Shown here: piece by piece, positions 5,114-12,644 of the stretch
Layout: every line of letters begins with the position of its first letter
How positions within the stretch are numbered: position 1 is the first letter of the stretch
IMG/VR virus record: IMGVR_UViG_3300034280_000075
Location: 1-20,120 of that record
Origin: a virus
DNA: 20,120 bases
Strand: one strand, 5' to 3'
Made by a program: the position numbers and the translations under genes
The notes under the pieces: generated by a model
Told to the model about the DNA's origin: nothing
Database searches by the model: none
What the model saw: the letters and a program-made list of their open reading frames with translations, nothing else

Positions 5114-5170
5114 GCTAGTGGGAAGAGTTTTTTAACTAGCCCACTGTTTAGAGACCCACGCATCAGTGGG
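5114..5170 (+). promoter_or_regulatory. Two-hairpin 5' leader (copy 2)
   Basis: Hairpin I can form as AGTGGG (5117-5122) with CCCACT (5140-5145), or alternatively as GCTAG (5114-5118) with CTAGC (5136-5140); the two exclude each other. A nine-base linker, GTTTAGAGA, follows. Hairpin II is CCCAC-GCATCA-GTGGG (5155-5170), followed by ATTTATTTTC and then AAAGGAG. Hairpin II begins about 39 bases after the predicted start, as in copy 1. GTGGG at 5118-5122 could also pair with CCCAC at 5155-5159, so a switch between folds is possible. Confidence 0.6.
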
Positions 5171-5197
5171 ATTTATTTTCAACCAAAGGAGAGCGTA

Positions 5198-6112
5198 ATG
5201 GAATTACACAAACCCGATCACCTCATCAGCCTTGCCTCATCAGCAGTCCTCGTGAGCGTGGATGTCAATGTATGGTCAGCCACCAAGCAAGACCGCATCA
5301 TCAGCAATGAAGTTACTGCATCAAAGAATGCAGACAAGAGCGCGGGGCGCTACGTCAAGAACCTCTTGGCAGATCACCCACGTCACAAGGCGATCGTCAA
5401 CTATCGTCAGACTATCTATAACTGGGTCAAGCGCAGGACTTATAGATGGAACAACTCACAGGACTTGTTGCCGTCGGTGGATATGCCCAAGTTCAAGCAA
5501 GAGTATCACGCACATCAGCAGGCGTTCAACACCCTGCTTGGCGACTTCATCCTTGCCTACGATAGCATTGTCTCGGACATGGCGTTCAAGCAAGGCGATA
5601 TGTTCGACCGCAATGACTACCCCGCTAAAGAGCAACTGGTATCTAAGTTCGGTGTCCAACTTTTCGTGTCAGAAGTTCCCATGTCAGATTTCAGATGTGG
5701 CATAGCGTCAGACATCGCAGAGGATTTGTTTGCTACATACAGTCAACAAGCACAGGAAATAGTATCTCACGTGATGGTGGAGCAACAATCAAGGTTCATC
5801 GAAGTTATGAAATCGATCAGCCATTGCTGTGGCGTAGACGATGTTGGCATTGACGACAACACAGGAGAAACCAAGACCAAGAAGCGCAAGATCTACGACA
5901 CGACCATATTGAAAGCCAAAGAGATGTGCGATACATTCAAGGGTTTCAATCTTAGCGGTGATCCCCAGCTCGAAGAAGCGCGAGCATCGCTAGAGAGAGC
6001 ATTGAGTGGTGTAACGGCAGAGGACATTCGAGAGTCCGATGCGGTGCGTCACGCAGTGAAGGAGGATATCGACGACATCCTCGGTAAATTTAGTTCGTTC
6101 AAGTGTGTGTAA
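5198..6112 (+). CDS. Uncharacterised protein upstream of MoxR-like ATPase (304 aa)
   Basis: Encodes 304 residues from ATG 5198 (AAAGGAGAGCGTA); the longer in-frame start would run through the promoter and leader. Mostly helical, with a VSVDVNVWSATKQD stretch near the N-terminus, a conserved-looking KNLLADHPRHKAIVNYRQ block and a Lys-rich linker (TGETKTKKRK) near residue 230. Position just ahead of a MoxR ATPase and a VWA protein resembles gene trios in phages where this place is taken by a DUF3150-type protein. I suspect that relation but see no decisive motif. Inferred role: adaptor or substrate-recognition partner of the ATPase. Confidence 0.85.
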   Translation: MELHKPDHLISLASSAVLVSVDVNVWSATKQDRIISNEVTASKNADKSAGRYVKNLLADHPRHKAIVNYRQTIYNWVKRRTYRWNNSQDLLPSVDMPKFKQEYHAHQQAFNTLLGDFILAYDSIVSDMAFKQGDMFDRNDYPAKEQLVSKFGVQLFVSEVPMSDFRCGIASDIAEDLFATYSQQAQEIVSHVMVEQQSRFIEVMKSISHCCGVDDVGIDDNTGETKTKKRKIYDTTILKAKEMCDTFKGFNLSGDPQLEEARASLERALSGVTAEDIRESDAVRHAVKEDIDDILGKFSSFKCV

Positions 6113-6161
6113 GTAATAATTAATCCGTCTAGTAACCATTCAGTAAAGAAAGTAATACATC

Positions 6162-7304
6162 ATGGCAAAAGTACAAACAGTCGACACAGTATCTATCAAC
6201 GAACTGCGCAGAATCATTCCCCTAATAGCTTCAGAGATCACACCTGTCATTCAGTCAGAACCAGGTTGTGGCAAGACCTCTCTGTTGGCTATGATCGCAG
6301 AGGACAATGGCGACAAGTGGCGTAGCCCTGCCGATGGCATGAGCATCGAAGGTGACAAGTATGACTACATCTACATCGACTGCCCTGTCAAAGATATGTC
6401 AGACATTGGCATGACTATCCCCAACCACACGACTCAGACCCTTGAGTATTACGTCTCAAGCTTGTTCAATCTGAACGACTCAAAGCCTAAGGTTATCTTG
6501 GCTGACGAGTTCATGAAGTCGCCTAAGCTATTGCAGGTAGTTTTCACTAGGTTGTTTCTTGAGCGAATGGCAGGTGACAAGCCACTGCCACGTGGGTCTC
6601 TAGTTTTTGCAACATCGAACAATGCAGGCGATGGCGTGGGTGACTCCATGCTTGCTCACGCAGGCAATCGTGTTTGCATCATGCGCATGGCGAAGCCCAA
6701 TGTGAACGAGTGGCTCGAGTGGGCAGGTCAGACAGTGACAGTTGGTGACAAGGTACAGGCTCGTGTGTCACGTGTAATTCGTGCGGCAGTTGCCATGTTC
6801 CCTCGTTGCTTGGCATCGTACACGACTGGTGATCAGAACGACAACCCATACATCTTCAAACCATCTATGAGTTCCTTATCGTTCGTGTCCCCTCGTTCGT
6901 TGGCGAAGGCTGACGTGATCGTGCGCAATCGTGATGCGATCGGTGAGAACGGCACGAAGGTCGCATTGGCTGGTACTGTGGGTGCGTCATTCGCAGGCGA
7001 CATGGCTGCTTTTATATCAATGGAGAAATCATTGATCGATGTGAAGGACATCGTCAAGTCTCCCGAGAGCATACCCATGCCTAACGACATCAGTGCGCAG
7101 TTGATGATCATGTTTCAAGCAGTAGATGTATTGGAGACACAAGATCAGTTGACTAAGTTCATGATGTTCGTTGAGCGTATTCCCTCATCCGAGGTACAAG
7201 GCGTGTTCTTCACAATGATGATGCGCAATACGAAGTCCATCCGCTTGGCTCGCAACAATGCCAAGATCGCTGAGTGGGCGAAGAACAACCACGAGTTGTT
7301 CTAA
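6162..7304 (+). CDS. MoxR-like AAA+ ATPase (380 aa)
   Basis: An ATP-driven protein-remodelling enzyme of the MoxR type. Walker A is SEPGCGKTS (residues 32-40), Walker B VILADE (111-116), and a sensor-like FATSNN lies at 149-154, followed by the AGNR arginine region (167-170). The C-terminal third is helical (lid and accessory region). Length, about 380 residues, fits the family. The start is ATG 6162; only a weak AAAGAAAG ribosome binding site precedes it. MoxR proteins are known to work with VWA-domain partners encoded nearby, and one lies 322 bases downstream. The substrate of this pair is unknown. It could assemble or dismantle a replication, capsid or host complex. Confidence 0.9.
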   Translation: MAKVQTVDTVSINELRRIIPLIASEITPVIQSEPGCGKTSLLAMIAEDNGDKWRSPADGMSIEGDKYDYIYIDCPVKDMSDIGMTIPNHTTQTLEYYVSSLFNLNDSKPKVILADEFMKSPKLLQVVFTRLFLERMAGDKPLPRGSLVFATSNNAGDGVGDSMLAHAGNRVCIMRMAKPNVNEWLEWAGQTVTVGDKVQARVSRVIRAAVAMFPRCLASYTTGDQNDNPYIFKPSMSSLSFVSPRSLAKADVIVRNRDAIGENGTKVALAGTVGASFAGDMAAFISMEKSLIDVKDIVKSPESIPMPNDISAQLMIMFQAVDVLETQDQLTKFMMFVERIPSSEVQGVFFTMMMRNTKSIRLARNNAKIAEWAKNNHELF

Positions 7305-7328
7305 AACTTAATCCCACGACACCGTGGG
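7283..7328 (+). promoter_or_regulatory. Two successive hairpins between ATPase gene and next gene
   Basis: GAACAAC-CACGA-GTTGTTC (7283-7301) lies across the end of the ATPase gene. After the 11-base linker TAAAACTTAAT comes CCCACG-ACAC-CGTGGG (7313-7328), then TTCTTATTTT and an AGGAGG ribosome binding site. The same hairpin-linker-hairpin layout is seen in the leaders at 3527 and 5114. Confidence 0.6.
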
Positions 7329-7349
7329 TTCTTATTTTCAGGAGGTTCT

Positions 7350-7538
7350 ATGACATTCAGTATTGCTGAGTTGTTTCTATTGGCGTGGGCGATCAGTGCT
7401 TCACTTGGCTATGGCTATCTGCGTGGTGAGTTAAAGCATCATCGCATGGTGACCTGCGACTTGTTGGTCAAGATTGCCAAAGGCACTATCAAGGTGACCG
7501 AGACCGATGACTTCATCGAGTTCAAGGAGGTCGAGTGA
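7350..7538 (+). CDS. Small single-pass membrane protein (62 aa)
   Basis: Encodes 62 residues starting MTFSIAELFLLAWAISASLG, a hydrophobic N-terminal segment (about residues 5-24) likely to cross the membrane, followed by a basic stretch (RGELKHHR) and a soluble acidic tail (TETDDFIEFKEVE). A perfect AGGAGG precedes the start. The TGATG junction couples it to the next tiny gene. Sitting between a MoxR ATPase and its VWA partner, it may tether them to the membrane (inference). Small type spanins or lysis proteins look different. Confidence 0.75.
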   Translation: MTFSIAELFLLAWAISASLGYGYLRGELKHHRMVTCDLLVKIAKGTIKVTETDDFIEFKEVE

Positions 7539-7627
7539 TGTTCACTAGATCAGAGAAGGTAGTGAGAGTGTTGTTCCTGTTAGGAATGATTGTTCTATTG
7601 TTAGATTTGTTTTATTGGAGACCATGA
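7538..7627 (+). CDS. Tiny membrane peptide (29 aa)
   Basis: A 29-residue ORF: MFTRSEKVVRVLFLLGMIVL followed by LLDLFYWRP. A basic N-terminus then about 16 hydrophobic residues gives a single membrane helix. Its ATG overlaps the previous TGA (GTGATG), AAGGAGG lies nine bases upstream, and its stop overlaps the next start. Both overlaps argue that it is translated. Function unknown. Confidence 0.65.
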   Translation: MFTRSEKVVRVLFLLGMIVLLLDLFYWRP

Positions 7628-8907
7628 TGAGCAAGCAAGAAACCCGAATCAAGCGTGGGCATATCACGCTTATGAAGCATCCATCCACTGCCCTGTACTC
7701 AGGCGTAATGTTGATGGGAACATCCTCAGTCGAGGAGAATGTGCCTACCGCCTACACCGATGGTGTGAACAAGAGGTATGGTCGTAAGTTCTTGGAGAGT
7801 CTCGCAGGTGAACCCAATGTGCGTGGGCTCATCCTCCATGAGAATCTTCACGTAGCCTTGAAGCACGTTGTGTTTGGCTCTGCCATGTTCAGAGAGAATC
7901 ATAAGCTAGCCAACATCGCGGCTGACTTTGTTGTGAACGACATCATCGTCAGTATTGATGGGACTGTTGCAGGCACAAGTGAGCGACTCGTAGCGTTGCC
8001 AACCGAAGGCTCTGTCTATGACCCAATGTTTCACGACTGGTCGATGCGTGAGGTATACAACTATCTTAAGAAGCATTGCAAAGGCGGTGGTGGTCAGGGT
8101 CAAGGTAATCCCCCACCATCGGGTGGGAAACAATCTAACGATGGTGATGGTAACGAAGTCTTTGGTGATGAAGATACGATCACAGTCAATGGCAAGACCT
8201 ATGACATCTCTCAGTCAGACGAGCATGACTTCATTGGTCGTGAGTTGTCACCCGAGGAAGCCAAGGATGTAATGGATGGTATTGACAAAGCGTTGCGTGA
8301 AGGCGGGATGCTTGCAGGTCGCATGGGTGCAAAGATTCCTAGAGTTATCTCTGACTTGTTGGAACCCAAGATTGATTGGCGTGATGCGTTGCGTGAGTTT
8401 GTATCTGCGTCAACCAAGGGTAACGATGAGTTCACATGGCGTCGCATGAACAAGCGTCAGATGGCTAATGACATCTACTTGCCAAGCGTGATCAACGAGA
8501 GCATTGGCGAGATCATTGTAGCCATTGACACATCAGGCTCGATAGGCAGTGCAGAGATAACCGAGTTCGCTACCGAACTGGTTTCAATTTGCGAGGTCTG
8601 TCAGCCCGAAGCGGTGCGTGTTCTTTGGTGGGATACCGTTGTGCATGGCGAACAAATCTTTCGGGATAACTACAACGACATTGCCAAGTTGCTCAAACCA
8701 CTAGGCGGTGGCGGAACTCACGTCTCATGCGTCAGTGACTACGTAGTTAAGAACAAACTCAAAGCCGAGTGTGTTCTCGTGTTCACTGACGGGTATGTAG
8801 AGAACGACATCAACTGGAAGATTACTGACCCAACCCTGTGGATGGTTACGCAACGCCGCGACTTTGAACCGCCTGTGGGTAAGAAGGTTATGTTCGGTGA
8901 CGATTAA
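7627..8907 (+). CDS. Metallopeptidase-like plus VWA-like protein (DUF2201 type, 426 aa)
   Basis: Two-part protein. The N-terminal part has HENLH (residues 71-75), a match to the HExxH zinc-peptidase signature, in a helix (LILHENLHVALKH). A Gly/Pro/Gln-rich linker follows (about 152-168). The C-terminal part has a VWA metal site: DTSGS (301-305), GGTH (362-365) and FTDGY (386-390). This is the known DUF2201 layout (putative metallopeptidase domain plus VWA-like domain), usual length about 400. The ATG at 7627 has TTGGAG six bases upstream; an ATG at 7624 is equally possible. With the MoxR ATPase it forms a predicted two-component remodelling machine. Whether the peptidase site is active is unknown. 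Confidence 0.9.
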   Translation: MSKQETRIKRGHITLMKHPSTALYSGVMLMGTSSVEENVPTAYTDGVNKRYGRKFLESLAGEPNVRGLILHENLHVALKHVVFGSAMFRENHKLANIAADFVVNDIIVSIDGTVAGTSERLVALPTEGSVYDPMFHDWSMREVYNYLKKHCKGGGGQGQGNPPPSGGKQSNDGDGNEVFGDEDTITVNGKTYDISQSDEHDFIGRELSPEEAKDVMDGIDKALREGGMLAGRMGAKIPRVISDLLEPKIDWRDALREFVSASTKGNDEFTWRRMNKRQMANDIYLPSVINESIGEIIVAIDTSGSIGSAEITEFATELVSICEVCQPEAVRVLWWDTVVHGEQIFRDNYNDIAKLLKPLGGGGTHVSCVSDYVVKNKLKAECVLVFTDGYVENDINWKITDPTLWMVTQRRDFEPPVGKKVMFGDD

Positions 8908-8932
8908 TCCACTGTGGCTAGAAGTGACTTCT

Positions 8933-9148
8933 ATGGCGTATTGGACTGCAGAGCAGAAAGGACAAGAGAAATTGAAATATCGATTCGTTGATGAAATAGC
9001 TAGAAGTCTCTTAGAACATTTTCCCAACTCTGCGCATCTGTATGCGTTGGAACAAGTGAACACAGTCGGTGAATTACAGGTCGATATGTGGCGACAAGTG
9101 TTAGTTGAATTAGACAAACTTCAAGGAGAGAAAGAATGCAAGGATTAA
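8933..9148 (+). CDS. Hypothetical protein (71 aa)
   Basis: A 71-residue, highly charged helical protein: MAYWTAEQKGQEKLKYRFVD... ending QGEKECKD. The ATG has a poor ribosome binding site (AGAAGTGACTT); an in-frame GTG at 8924 is an alternative. A compact CCACTGTGG (8909-8917), preceded by TTAAT, sits between the previous stop and this start, like a shrunken copy of the leader hairpins. It overlaps the next gene by 13 bases. No domain recognised. Confidence 0.75.
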   Translation: MAYWTAEQKGQEKLKYRFVDEIARSLLEHFPNSAHLYALEQVNTVGELQVDMWRQVLVELDKLQGEKECKD

Positions 9149-10161
9149 ATTACACAAGGCTCAATAGCATCTCAAATAGCGTCTCACCCTATCGTGGGTC
9201 TGTAAATAGATTCCCTATTGCTAGCCGTAGACATAACACCAAATACTTTCTTGTGCGAGAGGAGGAAGGACAACGCGTGTTTGACATCGTTCATGGTAGC
9301 AACTGGAAGCATATTACTTTGACGAAGGCAGAGCATGACAACCTTGCCAAGCAAGGCTCAACCAAACTGCGCAGTTATCAACAACATGATGGGACATGGG
9401 AGTATTACACCTACGAGGTATCGCCAAACATTCTTGGCGTTGTGCGACCTGACAATACGTTCGAGTTCACTAGCGAAAACTATGGTCAGGGTGACCGAGG
9501 CATCTTGTCTACCTATGGGCATGGTGAGTTATCTACTAACTCACGCATGGGTGGGATGGTATGGACAGGAAGACTTCATGGCAATGGCGAGCGTGGTGCG
9601 TTTCCAATCTACAAAGGTATGCGTGTCAACTGTGAAACTATGCAACCAATCAAGCCAATCACAGTCGTTGGTAGGAAGGTCGATCGCAAGGTAGGCAAAG
9701 ACTTACTGGCTGGCTACACAGACTTCTACATGACGACTGAGGTCATGACCAAGGCGATGGACTACGAGGTGTTTGTCAAGACGATGCTTGAGGTGGTGAA
9801 TGAGCATGTGCCTAGTGGCGATTTCTATCTAGACCACAAAGAGTACACATCAGTAGCAGATAAATTGATTGATATCGCACCGCTTGATTCGGCAATGCTC
9901 TACATCTTTGCGTGGGACATTGGCAATATGCGTTGGAACTTGCGTAGGTTCTCTGACTCACAGATGAGTAGGTATAGCGCGCACGAGGACACACCACACA
10001 CGATGTTTTTGAATCTCAAGCGCAGACTGAACAAGGAGATATACAAAGCGAACGAGACAGTGTTCAAGAAAGTTGAGTATGTTAATGGAGAGATGTATCC
10101 GCCTAGCGAGTGGGGCTACACAGTCATGGTTGATGGACAGGAGGTAAAGCAATATGACTAA
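9136..10161 (+). CDS. Hypothetical protein (341 aa)
   Basis: Encodes 341 residues starting MQGLNYTRLNSISNSVSPYR with AAGGAGAGAAAGA before the ATG. The N-terminal 60 residues look like a small beta domain (KYFLVREEEGQRVFDIVHGS). A Gly-rich middle (YGQGDRGILSTYGHGELS) and a long mixed C-terminal half follow, ending YTVMVDGQEVKQYD. No domain recognised. ACCC-TATCGT-GGGT (9186-9199) with TAGCGTCTC before it resembles the leader hairpins but lies inside the reading frame. Overlaps both neighbours, so it is part of the long P2 operon. Confidence 0.85.
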   Translation: MQGLNYTRLNSISNSVSPYRGSVNRFPIASRRHNTKYFLVREEEGQRVFDIVHGSNWKHITLTKAEHDNLAKQGSTKLRSYQQHDGTWEYYTYEVSPNILGVVRPDNTFEFTSENYGQGDRGILSTYGHGELSTNSRMGGMVWTGRLHGNGERGAFPIYKGMRVNCETMQPIKPITVVGRKVDRKVGKDLLAGYTDFYMTTEVMTKAMDYEVFVKTMLEVVNEHVPSGDFYLDHKEYTSVADKLIDIAPLDSAMLYIFAWDIGNMRWNLRRFSDSQMSRYSAHEDTPHTMFLNLKRRLNKEIYKANETVFKKVEYVNGEMYPPSEWGYTVMVDGQEVKQYD

Positions 10162-10339
10162 TGTTATTCGAGTGGAGGTGAAAGATGTATATGGGACATT
10201 GAAGTACTACCCCCTATGCGAGAAGGCACAACTGTTTGCAGATATAGCAGGGACTAAGACTCTCACGCTACACGCAATCAAAAAAATCGAGGCGTTGGGA
10301 TACTCAATCAACGCAACGGCACGAGCAATTAATTTTTAA
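10154..10339 (+). CDS. Hypothetical protein (61 aa)
   Basis: A 61-residue protein: MTNVIRVEVKDVYGTLKYYP..., two or three predicted strands followed by a helix (LTLHAIKKIEALGY). It starts eight bases before the end of the previous gene, with ACAGGAGG upstream. No family recognised, and no membrane or metal motif. Confidence 0.75.
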   Translation: MTNVIRVEVKDVYGTLKYYPLCEKAQLFADIAGTKTLTLHAIKKIEALGYSINATARAINF

Positions 10340-10349
10340 GGAGATTCGT

Positions 10350-11324
10350 ATGACATACACATTTAGTAGATATTTTCTTGATGGGTTCGGCACAGAGGAA
10401 CAATTGAATGAGTTGCTTCACTCAGATGTTCTCCCACTGGTGCGTGAGTTGCAATTCAAGTATGGCTTGAAGGTCATGGGCAAAGTAATGAATGTAGGCT
10501 ATCCGCAAGAAGATAAAGATTCTTACATGATGTGTCACCCCAATGGGCTGGCAGTGTGTAAGGTATGGACAACAAGTTTGGGTGGCGCTAACAATGATCA
10601 GATAGAGTATTGTTTCCGCACACCTTTCTATGCCAAGTCTCGTGGCTCAGATCAATCTGATAGAGAGACTATCCGTAGTACAAAACTTTCTTCATTGATG
10701 GCGGTACTAAAGCGTCAAGCTGCTGTGCGCAGTAAGAAAGACATTATGGATAACAAAATCAAGATGGTCAGGAGCGGTGTTCACGCCCTGCGTCAGTCGA
10801 TGGGTAATAGCGATAAGCAGAACTCTTTTACGCCTGACGAGATTCATGCGATGTTGGCAACCTTACTAGGGGAAAGTACCAATGGTCTTTCTGTACCATT
10901 AGACCTAAATAAATGTAAAAATACACTTGACATTTACAAAGAAGCTGATAAGATACGAAATATAAAGAGAGAAGAGTCCAAGCTGTTCTTTAAGAATCCT
11001 TTCTATCTCATTGGCATAGACGACTACAAACACTTACTCATAGGCAAATTCAAGATGACTGTATTGCATAGTGATACGAGCAAGATGGAGTACGAGATCA
11101 TTGAAGACTTCAAGCGAGTCAAGACGATCGAAGAGTATCCCGAACTAGTGCCGTTGATGACAATGATGAAAGTCTCTTATGAAACTAAAGAATGTCGCAG
11201 GCTTGGCGTGTTGAACTTTCCAATCATGGACAAGTATGACGAGGGTCTTGATGCAGTATTCTTTTATGGCGGTCAACCCACAAACTACGAACACTCATGG
11301 ATGGCTACCCCATGCCCCATCTGA
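10350..11324 (+). CDS. Hypothetical protein (324 aa)
   Basis: Encodes 324 residues starting MTYTFSRYFLDGFGTEEQLN, with TAAGGAGATTCGT before the ATG. Predicted alpha/beta with a charged helical middle (DKIRNIKREESKLFFKN). No domain recognised. The codon use is AT-richer in the middle (10860-11000) than in neighbours. The 3' end overlaps the next ORF by 28 bases in the -1 frame, an unusually long overlap for this window. Confidence 0.85.
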   Translation: MTYTFSRYFLDGFGTEEQLNELLHSDVLPLVRELQFKYGLKVMGKVMNVGYPQEDKDSYMMCHPNGLAVCKVWTTSLGGANNDQIEYCFRTPFYAKSRGSDQSDRETIRSTKLSSLMAVLKRQAAVRSKKDIMDNKIKMVRSGVHALRQSMGNSDKQNSFTPDEIHAMLATLLGESTNGLSVPLDLNKCKNTLDIYKEADKIRNIKREESKLFFKNPFYLIGIDDYKHLLIGKFKMTVLHSDTSKMEYEIIEDFKRVKTIEEYPELVPLMTMMKVSYETKECRRLGVLNFPIMDKYDEGLDAVFFYGGQPTNYEHSWMATPCPI

Positions 11325-11668
11325 TTGGGGAACTGAGTCCTGTGGTTCACCCCAAGAATTGGGATTTGATTCGTGTCCCTGTTCGCAAGGTAGACGATCA
11401 GTACATTGTGTATGTGGCTGATGGGTTTCATCGCATATACACCGATGACACTTTGCCTGATGTGTTGAAGTCTAAGTTTGCAATGATTAACGCTAATGGA
11501 GAAAAGTTTTTGTTTGATTCAAAAATACTTAGACTGACACTCTACACAAACACACACGCCCCCGAACTCGACGAAGTTGGGTGGAGGGCAAGCGAGACCT
11601 ACTACTGCCTAGTTGTAGATCGATTAACTTTAGAGTCACTGAAGGGTGGGATACAAAATGACTCCTGA
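11297..11668 (+). CDS. Hypothetical protein (123 aa)
   Basis: Encodes 123 residues starting MDGYPMPHLIGELSPVVHPK. The central block (WDLIRVPVRKVDDQYIVYVA) reads as beta strands. There is no ribosome binding site before ATG 11297; a second in-frame ATG (11312) is no better. Translation probably depends on ribosomes ending the upstream gene at 11324. CCCCA/TGGGG can form a small hairpin at 11315-11330. Overlaps the following nuclease gene by 11 bases. No family recognised. Confidence 0.75.
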   Translation: MDGYPMPHLIGELSPVVHPKNWDLIRVPVRKVDDQYIVYVADGFHRIYTDDTLPDVLKSKFAMINANGEKFLFDSKILRLTLYTNTHAPELDEVGWRASETYYCLVVDRLTLESLKGGIQNDS

Positions 11669-11942
11669 GGGAACAGTCAAGAAGAAGATCAAAGATATTC
11701 TTCACGCAAAGGGAGCCTACTTCACTATGCCCATCGGTACTGGCTATGGTTCGGCAGGTGTCCCTGACTTTGTGATTTGTTACAAGGGGAGGTTCATCGG
11801 GGTGGAAGCGAAAGCAAACGGCAACAAGCCTACTGCCCTACAAGAGAAACATATGTCAGCCATTCGTGGACATGGTGGGTTCACCCTTGTCATTGATGAG
11901 ACTAACATTGATGCGCTAACGCGCCTATTGGAACAGTTATGA
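11658..11942 (+). CDS. VRR-NUC domain nuclease (94 aa)
   Basis: A stand-alone VRR-NUC protein (PD-(D/E)XK nuclease fold). Visible motif: TGYGSAGVPDFVICYKGRFI, then GVEAKANGNKPTALQ, giving Asp37, Glu50 and Lys52 as the catalytic set and Gln62 as the conserved later residue, with Glu4 near the N-terminus. Length about 95 is normal for phage single-domain members, which are known to cut DNA junctions or flaps as dimers. Start chosen at ATG 11658; a GTG at 11646 would add four residues. It ends in an ATGA overlap with the next gene. Likely role: processing of replication or recombination intermediates. Confidence 0.93.
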   Translation: MTPEGTVKKKIKDILHAKGAYFTMPIGTGYGSAGVPDFVICYKGRFIGVEAKANGNKPTALQEKHMSAIRGHGGFTLVIDETNIDALTRLLEQL

Positions 11943-12145
11943 ATGAAGAAGATCGTAGCAATCTGCGTGACCTACACGCTGGCTTTGCGTTAGTTGGTTT
12001 AATCATGAGAGGAGGATTGTCAGACCAAATAACTCAGACTGCGTATGAGATCGCAGATGCTATGCAAGAAGCACGAGACCAACATAGGGTTGGAATCGTA
12101 TCCGTTAAACGCCAAACCAAAAAGGAGAAGGCAAATGAAAACTAA
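11939..12145 (+). CDS. Conserved small phage protein (68 aa)
   Basis: Encodes 68 residues: MNEEDRSNLRDLHAGFALVG, then TAYEIADAMQEARDQ and a basic tail. The pattern of an RDxxAGxAL start followed by AYEIADAMxxAR near the end is a widespread small phage protein of unknown function, often near DUF3310 and replication genes. The ATGA overlap gives a sure start. It overlaps the next gene by 11 bases. Confidence 0.85.
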   Translation: MNEEDRSNLRDLHAGFALVGLIMRGGLSDQITQTAYEIADAMQEARDQHRVGIVSVKRQTKKEKANEN

Positions 12146-12596
12146 TCGTTTACTGCAAGTGCGCAAGATGTTGGAACTCAATCCCAAGATCAAGACCGCA
12201 GAAGTTATGTCCAAACTAGGTGTAGCCAAGTCATACGCTTATGTGTTGATGAGCAAGGCTCGCAAACTCAACAAAGAGTCTAAGCCACAAGGCAAGCTAC
12301 TCTATCGCTTAACAGGTACACAAGCGATATTCGCGGAGAAGAATGGTATCCCGCTTGAGGACTACGCTAAAGATCATGGCGAGATCGTGGGTGTCAAACC
12401 TGACCCAGTGAATCACCCTGCGCACTACACGACAGGTGGTATCGAGACAATCGATTTCATCGAAGCGAAGAAGCTTGGGTACAACTTGGGTAATGTCGTC
12501 AAATACATTACTAGGTCAGGACTCAAGGGCAATCAGTTAGAAGATCTGCGCAAAGCGCAGTGGTATCTCTCTCGTGAAATCGCCACATTGAAGTAA
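12135..12596 (+). CDS. DUF3310 (SaV-like, T7 gp1.7-type) protein with N-terminal HTH (153 aa)
   Basis: Two parts. Residues 1-45 look like a helix-turn-helix (IKTAEVMSKLGVAKSYAYVL). Residues 90-150 are the DUF3310 domain: DPVNHPAHYTTGGIETIDFI, then NLGNVVKYITRSGLKGN and LRKAQWYLSREI. DUF3310 includes T7 gene 1.7, a nucleotide kinase, so a nucleotide-metabolism role is possible, though many members are untested. The start is set by AAAGGAGAAGGCAA at 12121-12134; the longer frame from 12045 runs through the previous gene. HTH plus DUF3310 fusions may bind DNA as well (inference). A terminator follows six bases later. Confidence 0.9.
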   Translation: MKTNRLLQVRKMLELNPKIKTAEVMSKLGVAKSYAYVLMSKARKLNKESKPQGKLLYRLTGTQAIFAEKNGIPLEDYAKDHGEIVGVKPDPVNHPAHYTTGGIETIDFIEAKKLGYNLGNVVKYITRSGLKGNQLEDLRKAQWYLSREIATLK

Positions 12597-12602
12597 ACCC
12601 CG

Positions 12603-12629
12603 AAGGCATGGTTCGCCATGCCTTTTTTT
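12603..12629 (+). terminator. Rho-independent terminator
   Basis: AAGGCATGG-TTCG-CCATGCCTT (12603-12624), nine pairs with a UUCG loop, then a seven-T run. It ends the long P2 operon. Confidence 0.93.
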
Positions 12630-12644
12630 GTATCTGTACTTTTT

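Noticed and set aside
10350-11668. Programmed -1 frameshift fusing the 324-aa and 123-aa proteins
   Set aside because: The second ORF is in the -1 frame, but no X-XXY-YYZ slippery heptamer occurs in the overlap and the hairpin there is only five pairs.
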